Assembly: GCF_024172125.1 (NCBI RefSeq)
Contig: NZ_JAMZEA010000001.1
Span: forward strand, 744,001-808,000
DNA from: Actinomadura rupiterrae
GTDB taxonomy: Bacteria; Actinomycetota; Actinomycetes; Streptosporangiales; Streptosporangiaceae
Direction of reading: 5' to 3'
Length of the DNA: 64,000 bases
Below the pieces are notes generated by a model. That model was not told the origin of the DNA. It worked only from the letters and a program-made list of their open reading frames with translations, and made no database searches. Position 1 is the first letter of the stretch; every line of letters starts with the position of its first letter. Below, one piece after another: positions 24,692-32,970 of the stretch. Position numbers and translations under genes: made by a program.

Positions 24692-26211
24692 CGGCGGATC
24701 GCCCTCATCACTCGTCCGGTCAGGGTGTAGCAGGCCGCGACCCCGCCCCAGCCGAGCAGCGCGGCGAAGGTGAGCCGGGCGGTGCCGAGCGCGGCGGTCA
24801 CCGAGATCAGCGCGAACCGCTCCCCGATCGGCAGGACGACGATCCGCCTGGCCCAGTAGCGCGCCGAGCGGCCCTCCGGGGGCGCGGACGGCGCCTGCGG
24901 GACGGCCGGGACCGGGTCGTCCGCGACCGTGAGGGGCGCGCTCGGGGTGTCCGCGCCGGCGGGCGGCGCGCCGCCGGCGTCCATGGCGACGGGACGGGGG
25001 CGGTCGGCGAACGAGAAGTCGATCATGTGCCGGACGGTCTGGAGGACCAGCGCGGCGGCGGCGAGCGCCCAGACGTCCCCGGTGTGCGGCCGTCCGGCCA
25101 GGGCCGCCGCGGACGCGCCGACCGCGAGCCCGGCGTACACGCCGAACTCCTTGACCCGGTCGAGGGTCGCGTCGAGCCAGGCGCCGAACGGGCTGAAGGC
25201 CCGCGTGTAGCGGGCGAGCTGGCCGTCCACGCAGTCCAGGACGAACGAGAGGTAGAGCAGGACGGCCCCGGCGACCATCCCCGTCCGGGCGCCGCTCGCG
25301 AACGCGAACGCGGCGACCGCCGCGAGGCCCGTGGAGATGCCGGTCACCGCGTTCGGCGTGAGGTCGAGCGCGGCGGCGCAGCGCACCAGGAGCGGCGACC
25401 ACGAGCCGACCGCGTACGTGGCGAACCAGCCGTCGTCCTTCTTGACCGCGGCCCGGAGGCGGATCCGGTCCTCGTCGGCCGCCTGCGCCGTCTTCACGGC
25501 CTCCTGGGCGGTGTCCTCGCTCCAGACGCGGCGGCATACGAACTCCTGGACGACGGGCTGCGCCTGGACCGGCACCCCCGCGCGCACGAGCCCGACCAAC
25601 ATCAGCTCTATCGCGTCGTACTCGGGCGCGGTTGGGAGCGCGGCGGGCGGGGGTAGGGCGCCAGGCAGTTCCAGAAGGGCGGCGAGCTTTTCGGCCACTT
25701 CCGCGGCCTGGACAGTGCGCTGCTCCCCGATGCACAGGGCTCCGGGGAAATCGGCCGTAGGGGCGGTGACGCGATGGAAGGCGGATCCGGCGGCGGCGAC
25801 GCGTCCGGCGTCCACCCGGACGGGACGGCTCGGACCGCCCGCCGGCCGGACGGTCGCGGCGGTCGCGGGGTGCGGCGCGGCGTCCAGGACGAGCCGGGCG
25901 AGCTGCTCGTCGCTGATCACCAGGTCGGCGGGCAGCAGCACCACCGCCGTGCGGGCCAGGTGCACCAGCCGCGCGATCTCCCGCAGGTCGGCGGCGGTTC
26001 CGTCGCACTCGACCGGGTCGTGGCCGTCCTTGCGGAGCCGGGGCGCGAGGTCCGGACGGGTGATCAGGCGGCTCTCCACGCCGAGCGCGCCGAGCCGTCC
26101 GACCAGGCGCGTCAGCACGCTCGGCCCTCCGTCACCGGTGGGCAGGGCGGCGGTCGGGACGGGCTCCGGGCCGGCGGTCCGCCCGGTCGCGACGATCACG
26201 GCGAGGGTCAT
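24688..26211 (-). CDS. Nucleotidyltransferase-like / CDP-alcohol phosphatidyltransferase fusion
   Basis: A 507-residue two-domain protein. Residues 1-190 look like a degenerate nucleotidyltransferase (LAVIVATGRTAGPEPVPTAA, VVLLPADLVISDEQLARLVL): the glycine-rich signature is replaced, so it may bind but not catalyse. Residues about 255-480 are the membrane domain with a full signature, DCVDGQLARYTRAFSPFGAW then LDATLDR, keeping all four Asp. Six helices are predicted, with a Pro/Ala-rich insertion at 385-430. It starts the left-going operon of the cluster (ATG 26211) and is divergent from the IspD-like gene 176 bp away. Related proteins appear to be fused to the next gene's DUF5941 domain in other actinobacteria. 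Confidence 0.83.
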   Translation of the reverse strand: MTLAVIVATGRTAGPEPVPTAALPTGDGGPSVLTRLVGRLGALGVESRLITRPDLAPRLRKDGHDPVECDGTAADLREIARLVHLARTAVVLLPADLVISDEQLARLVLDAAPHPATAATVRPAGGPSRPVRVDAGRVAAAGSAFHRVTAPTADFPGALCIGEQRTVQAAEVAEKLAALLELPGALPPPAALPTAPEYDAIELMLVGLVRAGVPVQAQPVVQEFVCRRVWSEDTAQEAVKTAQAADEDRIRLRAAVKKDDGWFATYAVGSWSPLLVRCAAALDLTPNAVTGISTGLAAVAAFAFASGARTGMVAGAVLLYLSFVLDCVDGQLARYTRAFSPFGAWLDATLDRVKEFGVYAGLAVGASAAALAGRPHTGDVWALAAAALVLQTVRHMIDFSFADRPRPVAMDAGGAPPAGADTPSAPLTVADDPVPAVPQAPSAPPEGRSARYWARRIVVLPIGERFALISVTAALGTARLTFAALLGWGGVAACYTLTGRVMRAIRR

Positions 26212-26387
26212 CGGCGCCTCCGGCCGGTCGATGGGGTGTCGGATGCTGTCGAATGCACACGGGACTCGAATGCCGAGCGTAGTGATTCGCTCACCGTACG
26301 CGTCGGAGCGGCGTGTCCGGTAGAAAAGATCCGGAACGGGTAGGGCGGGCGCGGCCGGCCCACGGCGCGGTGACGGAGGGAAGGCCC

Positions 26388-27080
26388 ATGGCGACGGTCG
26401 CGGTGGTGCTCGCGGGCGGCATCGGGCAGCGGATGGGCGCGGGCCGCCCGAAGCAGCTCATCGAGGTCGGCGGGCGGCCGATCCTCGCCCTGTCGGTGGC
26501 CGCGTTCGACGGGCATCCCGGCGTGGACGAGGTGCTGGTGGTGATGGCCGCCGGGCACCTGCGGGACGCCGCCGCGATGGCCGCGCCGTTCCGCAAGGTC
26601 GCCGGGGTGATCGAGGGCGGCGACACCCGCACCGCCTCGTCCGCGGCGGCGCTGCGCGCGCTGGCGGGCCGTCCGGACGACACCCGCGTGCTCTTCCACG
26701 ACGCGGCCCGGCCGTTCGTGAGCCGCGCGGTGATCGACCGGGTGCTCGCCGGGCTGGACGGCTACGAGGCGGTCGCGGTCGGTGTCCCGTCGTCCGACAC
26801 GATCGTGGAGGTCAGCGGCGGGATGGTCGCCGCGATGCCGCCGCGCGAGTCGCTGGTGCGGTTCCAGACGCCGCAGGGGTTCCGGCTCGGCGCCGTCCGC
26901 AAGGCCTACGAGGCGGCGCTCGCCGACCCCGCGCTGCGCGCCACCGACGACTGCGGGATCGTGCACCGGTACCTGCCGGACGTGCCGATCACCGTGGTCC
27001 TGGGCGACGAGCGCAACCTCAAGGTCACCCACCCCCTGGACATCGTCATCGCCGAGCACCTCGCCGCGGAGGAAGCATGA
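26388..27080 (+). CDS. IspD/TarI-family cytidylyltransferase
   Basis: A 230-residue soluble CTP-dependent enzyme: VAVVLAGGIGQRMGAGRPKQ (nucleotide-binding loop with PKQ), VLVVMAAGHL, FHDAARPFVSRAVID, RFQTPQGFRLGAV and KVTHPLDIVIAEHLA. These fit both 2-C-methyl-D-erythritol-4-phosphate cytidylyltransferase and ribitol-5-phosphate cytidylyltransferase; the LAGGIGQRMG and PKQL forms lean to the TarI side. GGAGGGAAGG precedes ATG 26388. In this context (CDP-alcohol transferases next door) a polyol-phosphate substrate seems more likely than the MEP pathway. It overlaps the phosphodiesterase gene by ATGA. Confidence 0.87.
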   Translation: MATVAVVLAGGIGQRMGAGRPKQLIEVGGRPILALSVAAFDGHPGVDEVLVVMAAGHLRDAAAMAAPFRKVAGVIEGGDTRTASSAAALRALAGRPDDTRVLFHDAARPFVSRAVIDRVLAGLDGYEAVAVGVPSSDTIVEVSGGMVAAMPPRESLVRFQTPQGFRLGAVRKAYEAALADPALRATDDCGIVHRYLPDVPITVVLGDERNLKVTHPLDIVIAEHLAAEEA

Positions 27081-27832
27081 TCTTCGACGCCCCGCCCGCC
27101 GTCATCGGCCACCGCGGCCTCGGCGCGGGCACGCTCCCGGACGCGGCCGGCGGCGGCGCGCCGGTCGCGGAGAACACCCTGGACTCGCTGCTCGCCGCCG
27201 CCCGCGCGGGCGCGTCCTGGGTCGAGATCGACGTCACCCGGACCGCCGACGACGCCCTCGTCCTGCGGCACGACCCGACCACGCCCGACGGCGCGTTCAT
27301 CATCGGGCAGACCGCCGAGGCGACCGGGCTGCCCCGGCTGGAGGAGATCTTCGACGCCCTGCCGCCGGAGATCGCGGTGGACGTCGACGTCAAGACCATC
27401 CTGGAGGACGCGGTCGACGCGCCGTCCCGCCGCACGGGCGCGCTGCTCGCGCCCGTCCTGCGCCGCGAGGCCCGCCGCCGCCCGCTGCTGGTGACCTCGT
27501 TCGACCCGTCCCTCCTGACGTTCCTGAAGGACGAGCTGCCGGACGTCCCGCTGGGCCTGCTCACCTGGCTGCGGTTCCCGCTGTGGCACGGCGTCCCGGC
27601 GGCGGCCGGGCTCGGTCTCCAGGCCGTCGCCGCGCACACCGCGTCCTGCGGCTTCGAGCACCCGGACACCCGGCTGCGCCCGCTCGACCAGGTCGTGGAC
27701 GCGGCGCACAAGGCGGGCCTGGCGTTCATGGCGTGGTGCCCGACCGCCGAGGCGGCGCCGTCGTACGCGGCCGCCGGAGTGGACGCCATGGTCGTCAACG
27801 ACATCCCCGGCGTCCTGGCGGCCGTCCGCTAG
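27077..27832 (+). CDS. Glycerophosphodiester phosphodiesterase
   Basis: A 251-residue TIM-barrel enzyme with VIGHRGLGAGT (first catalytic His), ENTLDSLLAAARAGASWVEI (Glu-Asn and metal Glu), DVTRTADDALVLRHDP (metal Asp and second His) and the closing GVDAMVVNDIP. It hydrolyses glycerophosphodiesters to glycerol phosphate and an alcohol. There is no signal peptide, so it acts in the cytoplasm. It is translationally coupled to the cytidylyltransferase (ATGA at 27077) and may recycle or trim the polyol-phosphate product of the cluster. Confidence 0.9.
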   Translation: MIFDAPPAVIGHRGLGAGTLPDAAGGGAPVAENTLDSLLAAARAGASWVEIDVTRTADDALVLRHDPTTPDGAFIIGQTAEATGLPRLEEIFDALPPEIAVDVDVKTILEDAVDAPSRRTGALLAPVLRREARRRPLLVTSFDPSLLTFLKDELPDVPLGLLTWLRFPLWHGVPAAAGLGLQAVAAHTASCGFEHPDTRLRPLDQVVDAAHKAGLAFMAWCPTAEAAPSYAAAGVDAMVVNDIPGVLAAVR

Positions 27833-27836
27833 GGCG

Positions 27837-28451
27837 TCACGCGGGTGGGGGCGCGCTCGGCGGCGTCTGCGGAGGCCCGGACGGGTAGCCCTGCGGCTGC
27901 CCGAACGGCCCTGGCGAGGCTCCCGGGCGCGGGCCGCCCGGCATTCCTGGACCGCCCATGCCCGGATGCGGAAGCCCAGGCCCGTACGCGCCCGGACCGG
28001 CCATCATCGGAGCCGTCCGCCCGCGCCAGCGGGACGGCGCGACCGACGCGGCGATCAGCAGCCCGCCCGCGAGCACCAGCATCCCCGACGCCAGCTGGTC
28101 GGTGAACGCCATCACCCAGCGCGGGCTCATCGGCTTCAGCAGCAGGTCGTAGGTCCAGCGCGGCTTGAACAGGAACACCACGTTGACGATCAGCAGCGCC
28201 GCGCCGGGCACCAGCGACGCCAGCGGCGACAGCCTGGGCGCGCACAGCACCGCGAGCAGCGCCGCGGACAGGAGCAGGAGCACGATCAGGACCACCGCGA
28301 CCCCGGTGGACTCGTGCATCCGGTAGGAGTACAGGGCCATGCTCCGCCACCGGGTGTACCGGTCGGCCGCGTACCCGAACAACCCGATGAGCACGGGGAT
28401 CGCGACGATCCCCGCGAGCACGCCGAGCCCGTGCCTGGCACCGTTGGTCAT
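27837..28451 (-). CDS. Membrane protein, paralogue of the 28688-29383 product
   Basis: A 204-residue protein starting NGARHGLGVLAGIVAIPVLI, with four membrane helices (10-28, 48-66, 72-97, 115-135) followed by a Gly/Pro/Met-rich tail (145-204). The next gene upstream encodes a protein with the same opening sequence and layout (LSPLASLVxG in both), so the two are tandem duplicates that diverged. ATG 28451 has GGAGGTG seven bases upstream. Function not recognised; a small envelope protein with a disordered tail. Confidence 0.75.
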   Translation of the reverse strand: MTNGARHGLGVLAGIVAIPVLIGLFGYAADRYTRWRSMALYSYRMHESTGVAVVLIVLLLLSAALLAVLCAPRLSPLASLVPGAALLIVNVVFLFKPRWTYDLLLKPMSPRWVMAFTDQLASGMLVLAGGLLIAASVAPSRWRGRTAPMMAGPGAYGPGLPHPGMGGPGMPGGPRPGASPGPFGQPQGYPSGPPQTPPSAPPPA

Positions 28452-28564
28452 GAACCACCTCCGGACGAGCGGGCCTCCGGACGATCGAGGCCGATCCTCG
28501 GACGCCGCCCGCCCGCGTCCGGTTCACGCGCAGCGGCGGAACGGCCAGGTCGGGCCGGAAACGG

Positions 28565-28624
28565 TCAGCCTGAGCCGGACGCGTTCAGCCTGAGCCGGAC
28601 GCGTTCAGCCGGAGCTGGACGCGG
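28565..28624. repeat. Three 20-bp tandem repeats
   Basis: TCAGCCTGAGCCGGACGCGT occurs at 28565-28584 and identically at 28585-28604; a third copy at 28605-28624 has four changes. They lie downstream of the 28688-29383 gene, whose last bases (GGCTCCAGCTGACCG on the minus strand) resemble the unit's GGCTCAGGCTGACCG, so the array may derive from that gene's end. Confidence 0.85.
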
Positions 28625-28627
28625 TCA

Positions 28628-28658
28628 GGCCCGGCCCCGCCGAGACGACGGCCGGGCC
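28628..28658 (-). terminator. Hairpin terminator after membrane-protein gene
   Basis: Nine-base perfect arms GGCCCGGCC (28628-28636) and GGCCGGGCC (28650-28658) with a 13-nt loop lie 30 nt beyond the stop of the 28688-29383 gene. Between them and the stop is a (GCCT)5 microsatellite at 28661-28680. Confidence 0.6.
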
Positions 28659-28687
28659 GGGCCTGCCTGCCTGCCTGCCTGGGACGG

Positions 28688-29383
28688 TCAGCTGGAGCCG
28701 CCGCCACCGTAGATCTGGGTCCACTCGCCGCCCTTGGGGTTGGTGCCGCCGGCGGCGTGCCGTCCACCGCCCGGGCCGGGCGACGCGGCGGGAGGCGGCG
28801 GGGCCGGGGCGTCCTGGCGTCCGTACAGCGGCGGGGCCTCCTGCCGGGACGCCATGGGCGGGTCGGCGGGCGGCGCGCCCCACGCGTCGTTCACCGGACG
28901 CGGCGCGGCCGTGGAGCCGTTGAACGGCAGCGAGTCGTCCGCCGCCCGCGACCGCCACCGCGAAGGCGGCAGCGACGCTACGACCAGCGCGAGGCCGATC
29001 ACCAGCACCAGTCCGGAGTGTGCGAGGAACTGGAGTTCCAGGCCGCGGGAGCCCTTCATCCCCGGCAGGTCGGACAGGTTCCTTATCGCGGACATGGGCC
29101 GGACCAGCCACCAGGCGCCGTACCCCGCCAGCGGAAGGCCCGCCACGAGCGACGCCAGCGGGGACAGCCGGGAGCCGCAGAGCAGCCCGAGCAGCACGGC
29201 TCCCCCGGCGAAGAGGGCGAGCACGATGAGGCCGTCGCTGAGCGGGCCGTCCTTGAAGGTGGACGCGTTCACGTGCTGCTGCTCGATCATCCGGTGCGTG
29301 CCGAAGACGAGGAGCGCGCTCAGCGCGGGGATCGCGACGATCCCGGCCAGTACGCCGAGGCCGTGCCGGGCACCGTTGGACAT
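28688..29383 (-). CDS. Membrane protein, paralogue of the 27837-28451 product
   Basis: A 231-residue protein beginning SNGARHGLGVLAGIVAIPAL, with four membrane helices (to about residue 135) and a Pro/Ala/Gly-rich tail ending in GGEWTQIYGGGGSS. It is the upstream member of a tandem duplicate pair. GGAGGTGG lies before ATG 29383; the frame extends to 29413 without a ribosome site. Function not recognised. The tail composition suggests a disordered cytoplasmic or surface extension. Confidence 0.75.
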   Translation of the reverse strand: MSNGARHGLGVLAGIVAIPALSALLVFGTHRMIEQQHVNASTFKDGPLSDGLIVLALFAGGAVLLGLLCGSRLSPLASLVAGLPLAGYGAWWLVRPMSAIRNLSDLPGMKGSRGLELQFLAHSGLVLVIGLALVVASLPPSRWRSRAADDSLPFNGSTAAPRPVNDAWGAPPADPPMASRQEAPPLYGRQDAPAPPPPAASPGPGGGRHAAGGTNPKGGEWTQIYGGGGSS

Positions 29384-29459
29384 GGACCACCTCCGAAGGG
29401 GTTGGTCGGTCAACCTAGCCCTCGGAGGAGGTCATGCACAGTCCGATTCGCGGAAATAG

Positions 29460-30509
29460 TCAGGATTTGTTCGGTTTGGGCTGTCCCAGTCCGGGCGGGC
29501 TGGTGAGGAAGCCCACGCCCCACGACACGTGCATCGTCGCGAACACGAGCGGCAGCCGCAGCCACGCCGCGAACGGCAGCCCGCGCCCCTCGGCGGCCGC
29601 CCCGGCGATCATCGCCAGCGCGTACCCGCCGGGCAGGATCCACCCCGGCCAGAACCCGGCCAGCCCGGCCACCGCGCCCGCGACCATCGCCACCACCGCG
29701 AGCGGCGGCGCCAGGTAGCGCAGGTTGAGCGTGCCCTGGTGCTCGCGTCCGACCACCCGGCGCCAGCGGCCCGTGTGGTAGTACTGCTTGGCCAGCGCGC
29801 GCAGGTTCGGCCGCGGCCGGTAGGTGACCCGCATCCGCGGGGTGAAGAAGATCTTCCCGCCGGTCTGCCGGATCCGGTGGTTCATCTCCCAGTCCTGCGC
29901 CCGGACGAACGTCTCGTCGTAGTACCCCACCCGCTCCAGCGCGCTGCGCCGGAACGTCCCGAGGTACACCGTCTCCACCTCGCCCGGCTCGCCGCCAGTG
30001 TGGAACCGCGCGTTCCCGACGCCGAGCTTGGACGTCATCGCCCGCGCCACGGCCTGCTCGAACGGGGTGACGCCCTCCGCGGCCATGATCCCGCCGACGT
30101 TGTCCGCCCCGGTCTGCTCCATCGTCTCGACGGCGGCGCGCACGTAGTCCGGCGGCAGCAGCGAGTGGCCGTCCACCCGGACGATGATCGAGTACTGCGA
30201 CGCGCGGATCGCGATGTTCAGGCCCTGCGGGGTGCGCCCGGTGGGGTTCGGCACGACCCGGATCCGCTGGTCGGAGGCCGCGAGCTTCTGCGCGATCTCC
30301 TCGGTCCGGTCGCGGGACGGCCCGACCGAGAGCACCAGCTCCAGCTCGCCGGGGTAGTCCTGGGTCACGATGTGCCGGACCGCGTCGTCGAGGTGGCGTT
30401 CCTCGTTCAGCACCGGCATCACGACCGACACCGCGGGCCAGGTGCGTTCCGAAGGCTGGGCGGAACGGACGTCCTGCAGGTCGCTCTGGGTATGCGGAGA
30501 CGGGTTCAT
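29460..30509 (-). CDS. GT2-family glycosyltransferase with membrane C-terminus
   Basis: A 349-residue enzyme: VSVVMPVLNEERHLDDAVRH, ELELVLSVGPSRDRTEEIAQ, NPTGRTPQGLNIAIRAS, IIVRVDGHSLLPPDYV (DxD-type metal site as VDGH), TVYLGTFRRSALERVGYYDE and AQDWEMNHRIRQTGG (the acceptor-side D/E). Three helices follow (AVVAMVAGAVAGLAGFWPGW and onward). This resembles succinoglycan-type transferases acting on lipid-linked sugars at the membrane. It is divergent from the LCP ligase gene 140 bp away, consistent with wall-glycan assembly. Confidence 0.87.
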   Translation of the reverse strand: MNPSPHTQSDLQDVRSAQPSERTWPAVSVVMPVLNEERHLDDAVRHIVTQDYPGELELVLSVGPSRDRTEEIAQKLAASDQRIRVVPNPTGRTPQGLNIAIRASQYSIIVRVDGHSLLPPDYVRAAVETMEQTGADNVGGIMAAEGVTPFEQAVARAMTSKLGVGNARFHTGGEPGEVETVYLGTFRRSALERVGYYDETFVRAQDWEMNHRIRQTGGKIFFTPRMRVTYRPRPNLRALAKQYYHTGRWRRVVGREHQGTLNLRYLAPPLAVVAMVAGAVAGLAGFWPGWILPGGYALAMIAGAAAEGRGLPFAAWLRLPLVFATMHVSWGVGFLTSPPGLGQPKPNKS

Positions 30510-30649
30510 CGGGTCCTGGGGTCAAGGCGGGTCAAGTCGGCGCCACGTTACTGCAAGGACACGGGGCGCAGGTAGCGAACGAATCGGTGTCGTCCACTTT
30601 AGAGTGGTGCCGACTCGGGTCGGCAAGTGTTCAGGAGGCGGCGGTCGGC

Positions 30650-32365
30650 ATGACGGACGGGCGAGACTCGGACCGCGGCGGCCCGCGGCGCGGCGACGAC
30701 CCGCTGGAGCGGTACTTCCGGCCGCGTCCGGGCGGGGTGCCGTCCGGGGCGTCCGCCGCCGAGGACGGCGAGATCGACGGGGTCACCGTCGACGGCGTGC
30801 CGGCCCCGCGGGTGACCGTCGACACGCCGCGCGGGCCCCGCCGCCCGGACCGGGGGGCGCCTCCGGGCCTGGGGCCGCGCGCGGTGATGAGCGCGCGGCG
30901 GCAGCGCCGGTTCCTCGCCGTGACCGGGGTCATGTCGGCGTTCGTCCTGCTCACCTCGGGCGGCGCCTGGGCCTTCCAGAACTACGTGACCGGCACGATC
31001 GACAAGGTCTCGGTCGGCGGCCTCGGCGGCGCGAAGGACGCCCCGAAGGGCGCGATGACCATCCTCGTCGCGGGCGTCGACCGGCGCGAGGGCCTCACCC
31101 GCGAGCAGCAGCGCAAGGCCAAGCTGGGCCACGAGCCCGGCGAGCGCTCGGACACGATGCTCCTCGTCCACGTGAACAAGGACCACGACAAGGTCACCGT
31201 GGTCAGCCTGCCGCGCGACTCCTACGTCATGATCCCGTCACACAAGTCGAACGGTTCCGAGGGCGCCAAGGGCAGCGACGTCCCGTCCCGGTACGGCAAG
31301 CTCACCTGGGCCTACCAGTTCGGCGGCCCGGACCTGACCGTCGCGACGATCAAGCAGGCCACCGACGTCCCGATCGACCACTACGTCGAGGTCAACTTCT
31401 ACGGCTTCGTGAACATGGTCGACTCGCTCGGCGGCGTGGACGTCTGCACCGAGCAGGCCGTCAACGACCCGAAGTCCGGCCTCCAGCTGCCCGCCGGGAA
31501 GTCCCACGTGGACGGCCTCCAGGCGCTCGCCTACTCGCGCGCCCGCTATACCCTCGGCGACGGCACCGACCTCGGCCGCATCGACCGGCAGCAGGCGTTC
31601 ATCGCGTCCCTGATGAAGCAGGCTTTGAGCAGCAAGACCCTCAGCGACCCGGTGAAGTCCACCAAGTTCCTGAACGCGGCCCTGCACTCGCTGCGCGTCG
31701 ACAAGAAGCTCGCCAAGGACCTGCCGAAGCTCGCCGACCAGATGAAGGGCGTGTCCACCGACCACGTCACCTTCGCGAAGGTCCCGCTCTCCAACCCGGG
31801 CTTCAACACCGTCCTGTGGAACTCGCCGCAGCCGCAGTCCACCGTCCAGTGGGACGAGTCGGCCGCCGGCGACCTGTTCTCCCGGCTCCGGCACGACAAG
31901 CCGATGACCGAGGACTCCCCGGCGCCCTCGCCGTCCCAGCCCTCGGCTCCCCCGACGACCAACCCGGACGCCCCGACCGTCGCGCCGAAGGACATCGACG
32001 TCCGCGTCCTGAACGCCGTCGGCACCCCGCGCCTCGCCGCCCGCGCCGGCGGCGACCTGCGGGACGCCGGCTTCCAGGTCACGGTCGTCCCCGGCATCGC
32101 CGAGCGCGGCCGCACCACCACCCTGATCCAGTACGGCCCGGGCCGCGCCGACTCCGCCAAGACCCTCGCCGCCGCGATCCCCGGCGCCAAGCTCAAGCAG
32201 GTCGACGGCCTCGGCTCGCGCCTCCAGGTCCTCGTCGGCGACGACTGGACGGGCGCCAAGAAGGTCAAGGTCGCGCCCACCACGTCCCCGTCCGCCACCG
32301 GCTCCCCGTCCGGCTCCGACCCCAAGCTCCAAGCCAAGACCGCCAGCGACAAACTCTGCAAGTGA
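30650..32365 (+). CDS. LytR-CpsA-Psr (LCP) family ligase with LytR_C domain
   Basis: A 571-residue membrane-anchored protein: a charged cytoplasmic N-terminus (1-90), one helix (about 95-115, FLAVTGVMSAFVLLTSGGAW), the LCP domain (about 135-385) with ILVAGVDRREG, GERSDTMLLVHVN, VVSLPRDSYV (pyrophosphate-binding Arg) and INFYG-like VEVNFYGFVNMVDSLGGVDV, then a Pro/Ser linker and a LytR_C domain (about 445-535, VRVLNAVGTPRLAARAGGDL). LCP proteins transfer lipid-linked wall polymers to peptidoglycan. AGGAGG precedes ATG 30650 at a long 11 bases. It is a natural last step for the polymers made by the surrounding clusters. Confidence 0.92.
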   Translation: MTDGRDSDRGGPRRGDDPLERYFRPRPGGVPSGASAAEDGEIDGVTVDGVPAPRVTVDTPRGPRRPDRGAPPGLGPRAVMSARRQRRFLAVTGVMSAFVLLTSGGAWAFQNYVTGTIDKVSVGGLGGAKDAPKGAMTILVAGVDRREGLTREQQRKAKLGHEPGERSDTMLLVHVNKDHDKVTVVSLPRDSYVMIPSHKSNGSEGAKGSDVPSRYGKLTWAYQFGGPDLTVATIKQATDVPIDHYVEVNFYGFVNMVDSLGGVDVCTEQAVNDPKSGLQLPAGKSHVDGLQALAYSRARYTLGDGTDLGRIDRQQAFIASLMKQALSSKTLSDPVKSTKFLNAALHSLRVDKKLAKDLPKLADQMKGVSTDHVTFAKVPLSNPGFNTVLWNSPQPQSTVQWDESAAGDLFSRLRHDKPMTEDSPAPSPSQPSAPPTTNPDAPTVAPKDIDVRVLNAVGTPRLAARAGGDLRDAGFQVTVVPGIAERGRTTTLIQYGPGRADSAKTLAAAIPGAKLKQVDGLGSRLQVLVGDDWTGAKKVKVAPTTSPSATGSPSGSDPKLQAKTASDKLCK

Positions 32366-32490
32366 CCGCCCCCGGCCCGGCTGCCGGTCGCCTTCTTCGA
32401 CCGCTGCCACCGCAGGGCGCCGGCTCCCTTCCCGCCTCGTGGCCGACGTTTGCCAAGGTCACCCAGGGGCAGAGCGCTTGAGGGGTCGAA

Positions 32491-32922
32491 ATGCGGAAAT
32501 CGCGCAGCGGGCAGATCGGGGCGCTGGGACATGACCTGGCCGCGTTCCTGGACGTCCTGGACCTGGATCAGGTGCTCCTGGTCGAGTTCGAGCAGGCCGC
32601 GGCGGCCTGGGACAACGAGGACTGGCCGGCCGTCACCGTGCACGCCTACCTGCACTGCTGGGGCGAGGCGCCGGGCGACCCGGCCTACGACGACATCGAG
32701 AAGCGCCTGGCGGATCCGGCGCCGGTGCGCGTCCCGACGCTGGTGATCCACGGCGCCGACGACGGCGACAACCTGCCCGAGACCAGCAAGGGCAAGGACG
32801 CCATGTTCACCGCCGGATACGAGCGGATCGTCCTGGACGACGTGGGCCACTTCCCGCCGCGCGAGGTCCCCGAGAAGGTCGCCGACCTGACCCTCCGCCA
32901 CGCCGAACGGCCGCCGTCCTAG
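32491..32922 (+). pseudogene. Alpha/beta-hydrolase remnant
   Basis: The 143-codon frame begins inside an alpha/beta-hydrolase fold (GQIGALGHDLAAFLDVLDLD then QVLLV, the strand before the nucleophile elbow) and jumps at once to a C-terminal cap and core (FEQAAAAWDNEDWPAVTVHA, VPTLVIHGADDGDNLP, YERIVLDDVGHFPPREVPEK). The N-terminal strands and the whole GHDWG-type nucleophile region are missing, while the Asp and final His regions remain. It is therefore a decayed gene with two deletions, not a working enzyme, though the frame stays open and might still be translated. Confidence 0.7.
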
Positions 32923-32931
32923 AACGACGAA

Positions 32932-32958
32932 CGCGCCCCCGACCAGGCCGGGGGCGCG
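32932..32958. terminator. Bidirectional terminator hairpin
   Basis: A ten-base perfect stem (CGCGCCCCCG at 32932-32941, CGGGGGCGCG at 32949-32958) with a seven-base loop sits between the convergent hydrolase remnant and the acyl-CoA dehydrogenase gene, 12 bp from the latter's stop. Confidence 0.75.
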
Positions 32959-32970
32959 CGGCAGCCAGTC

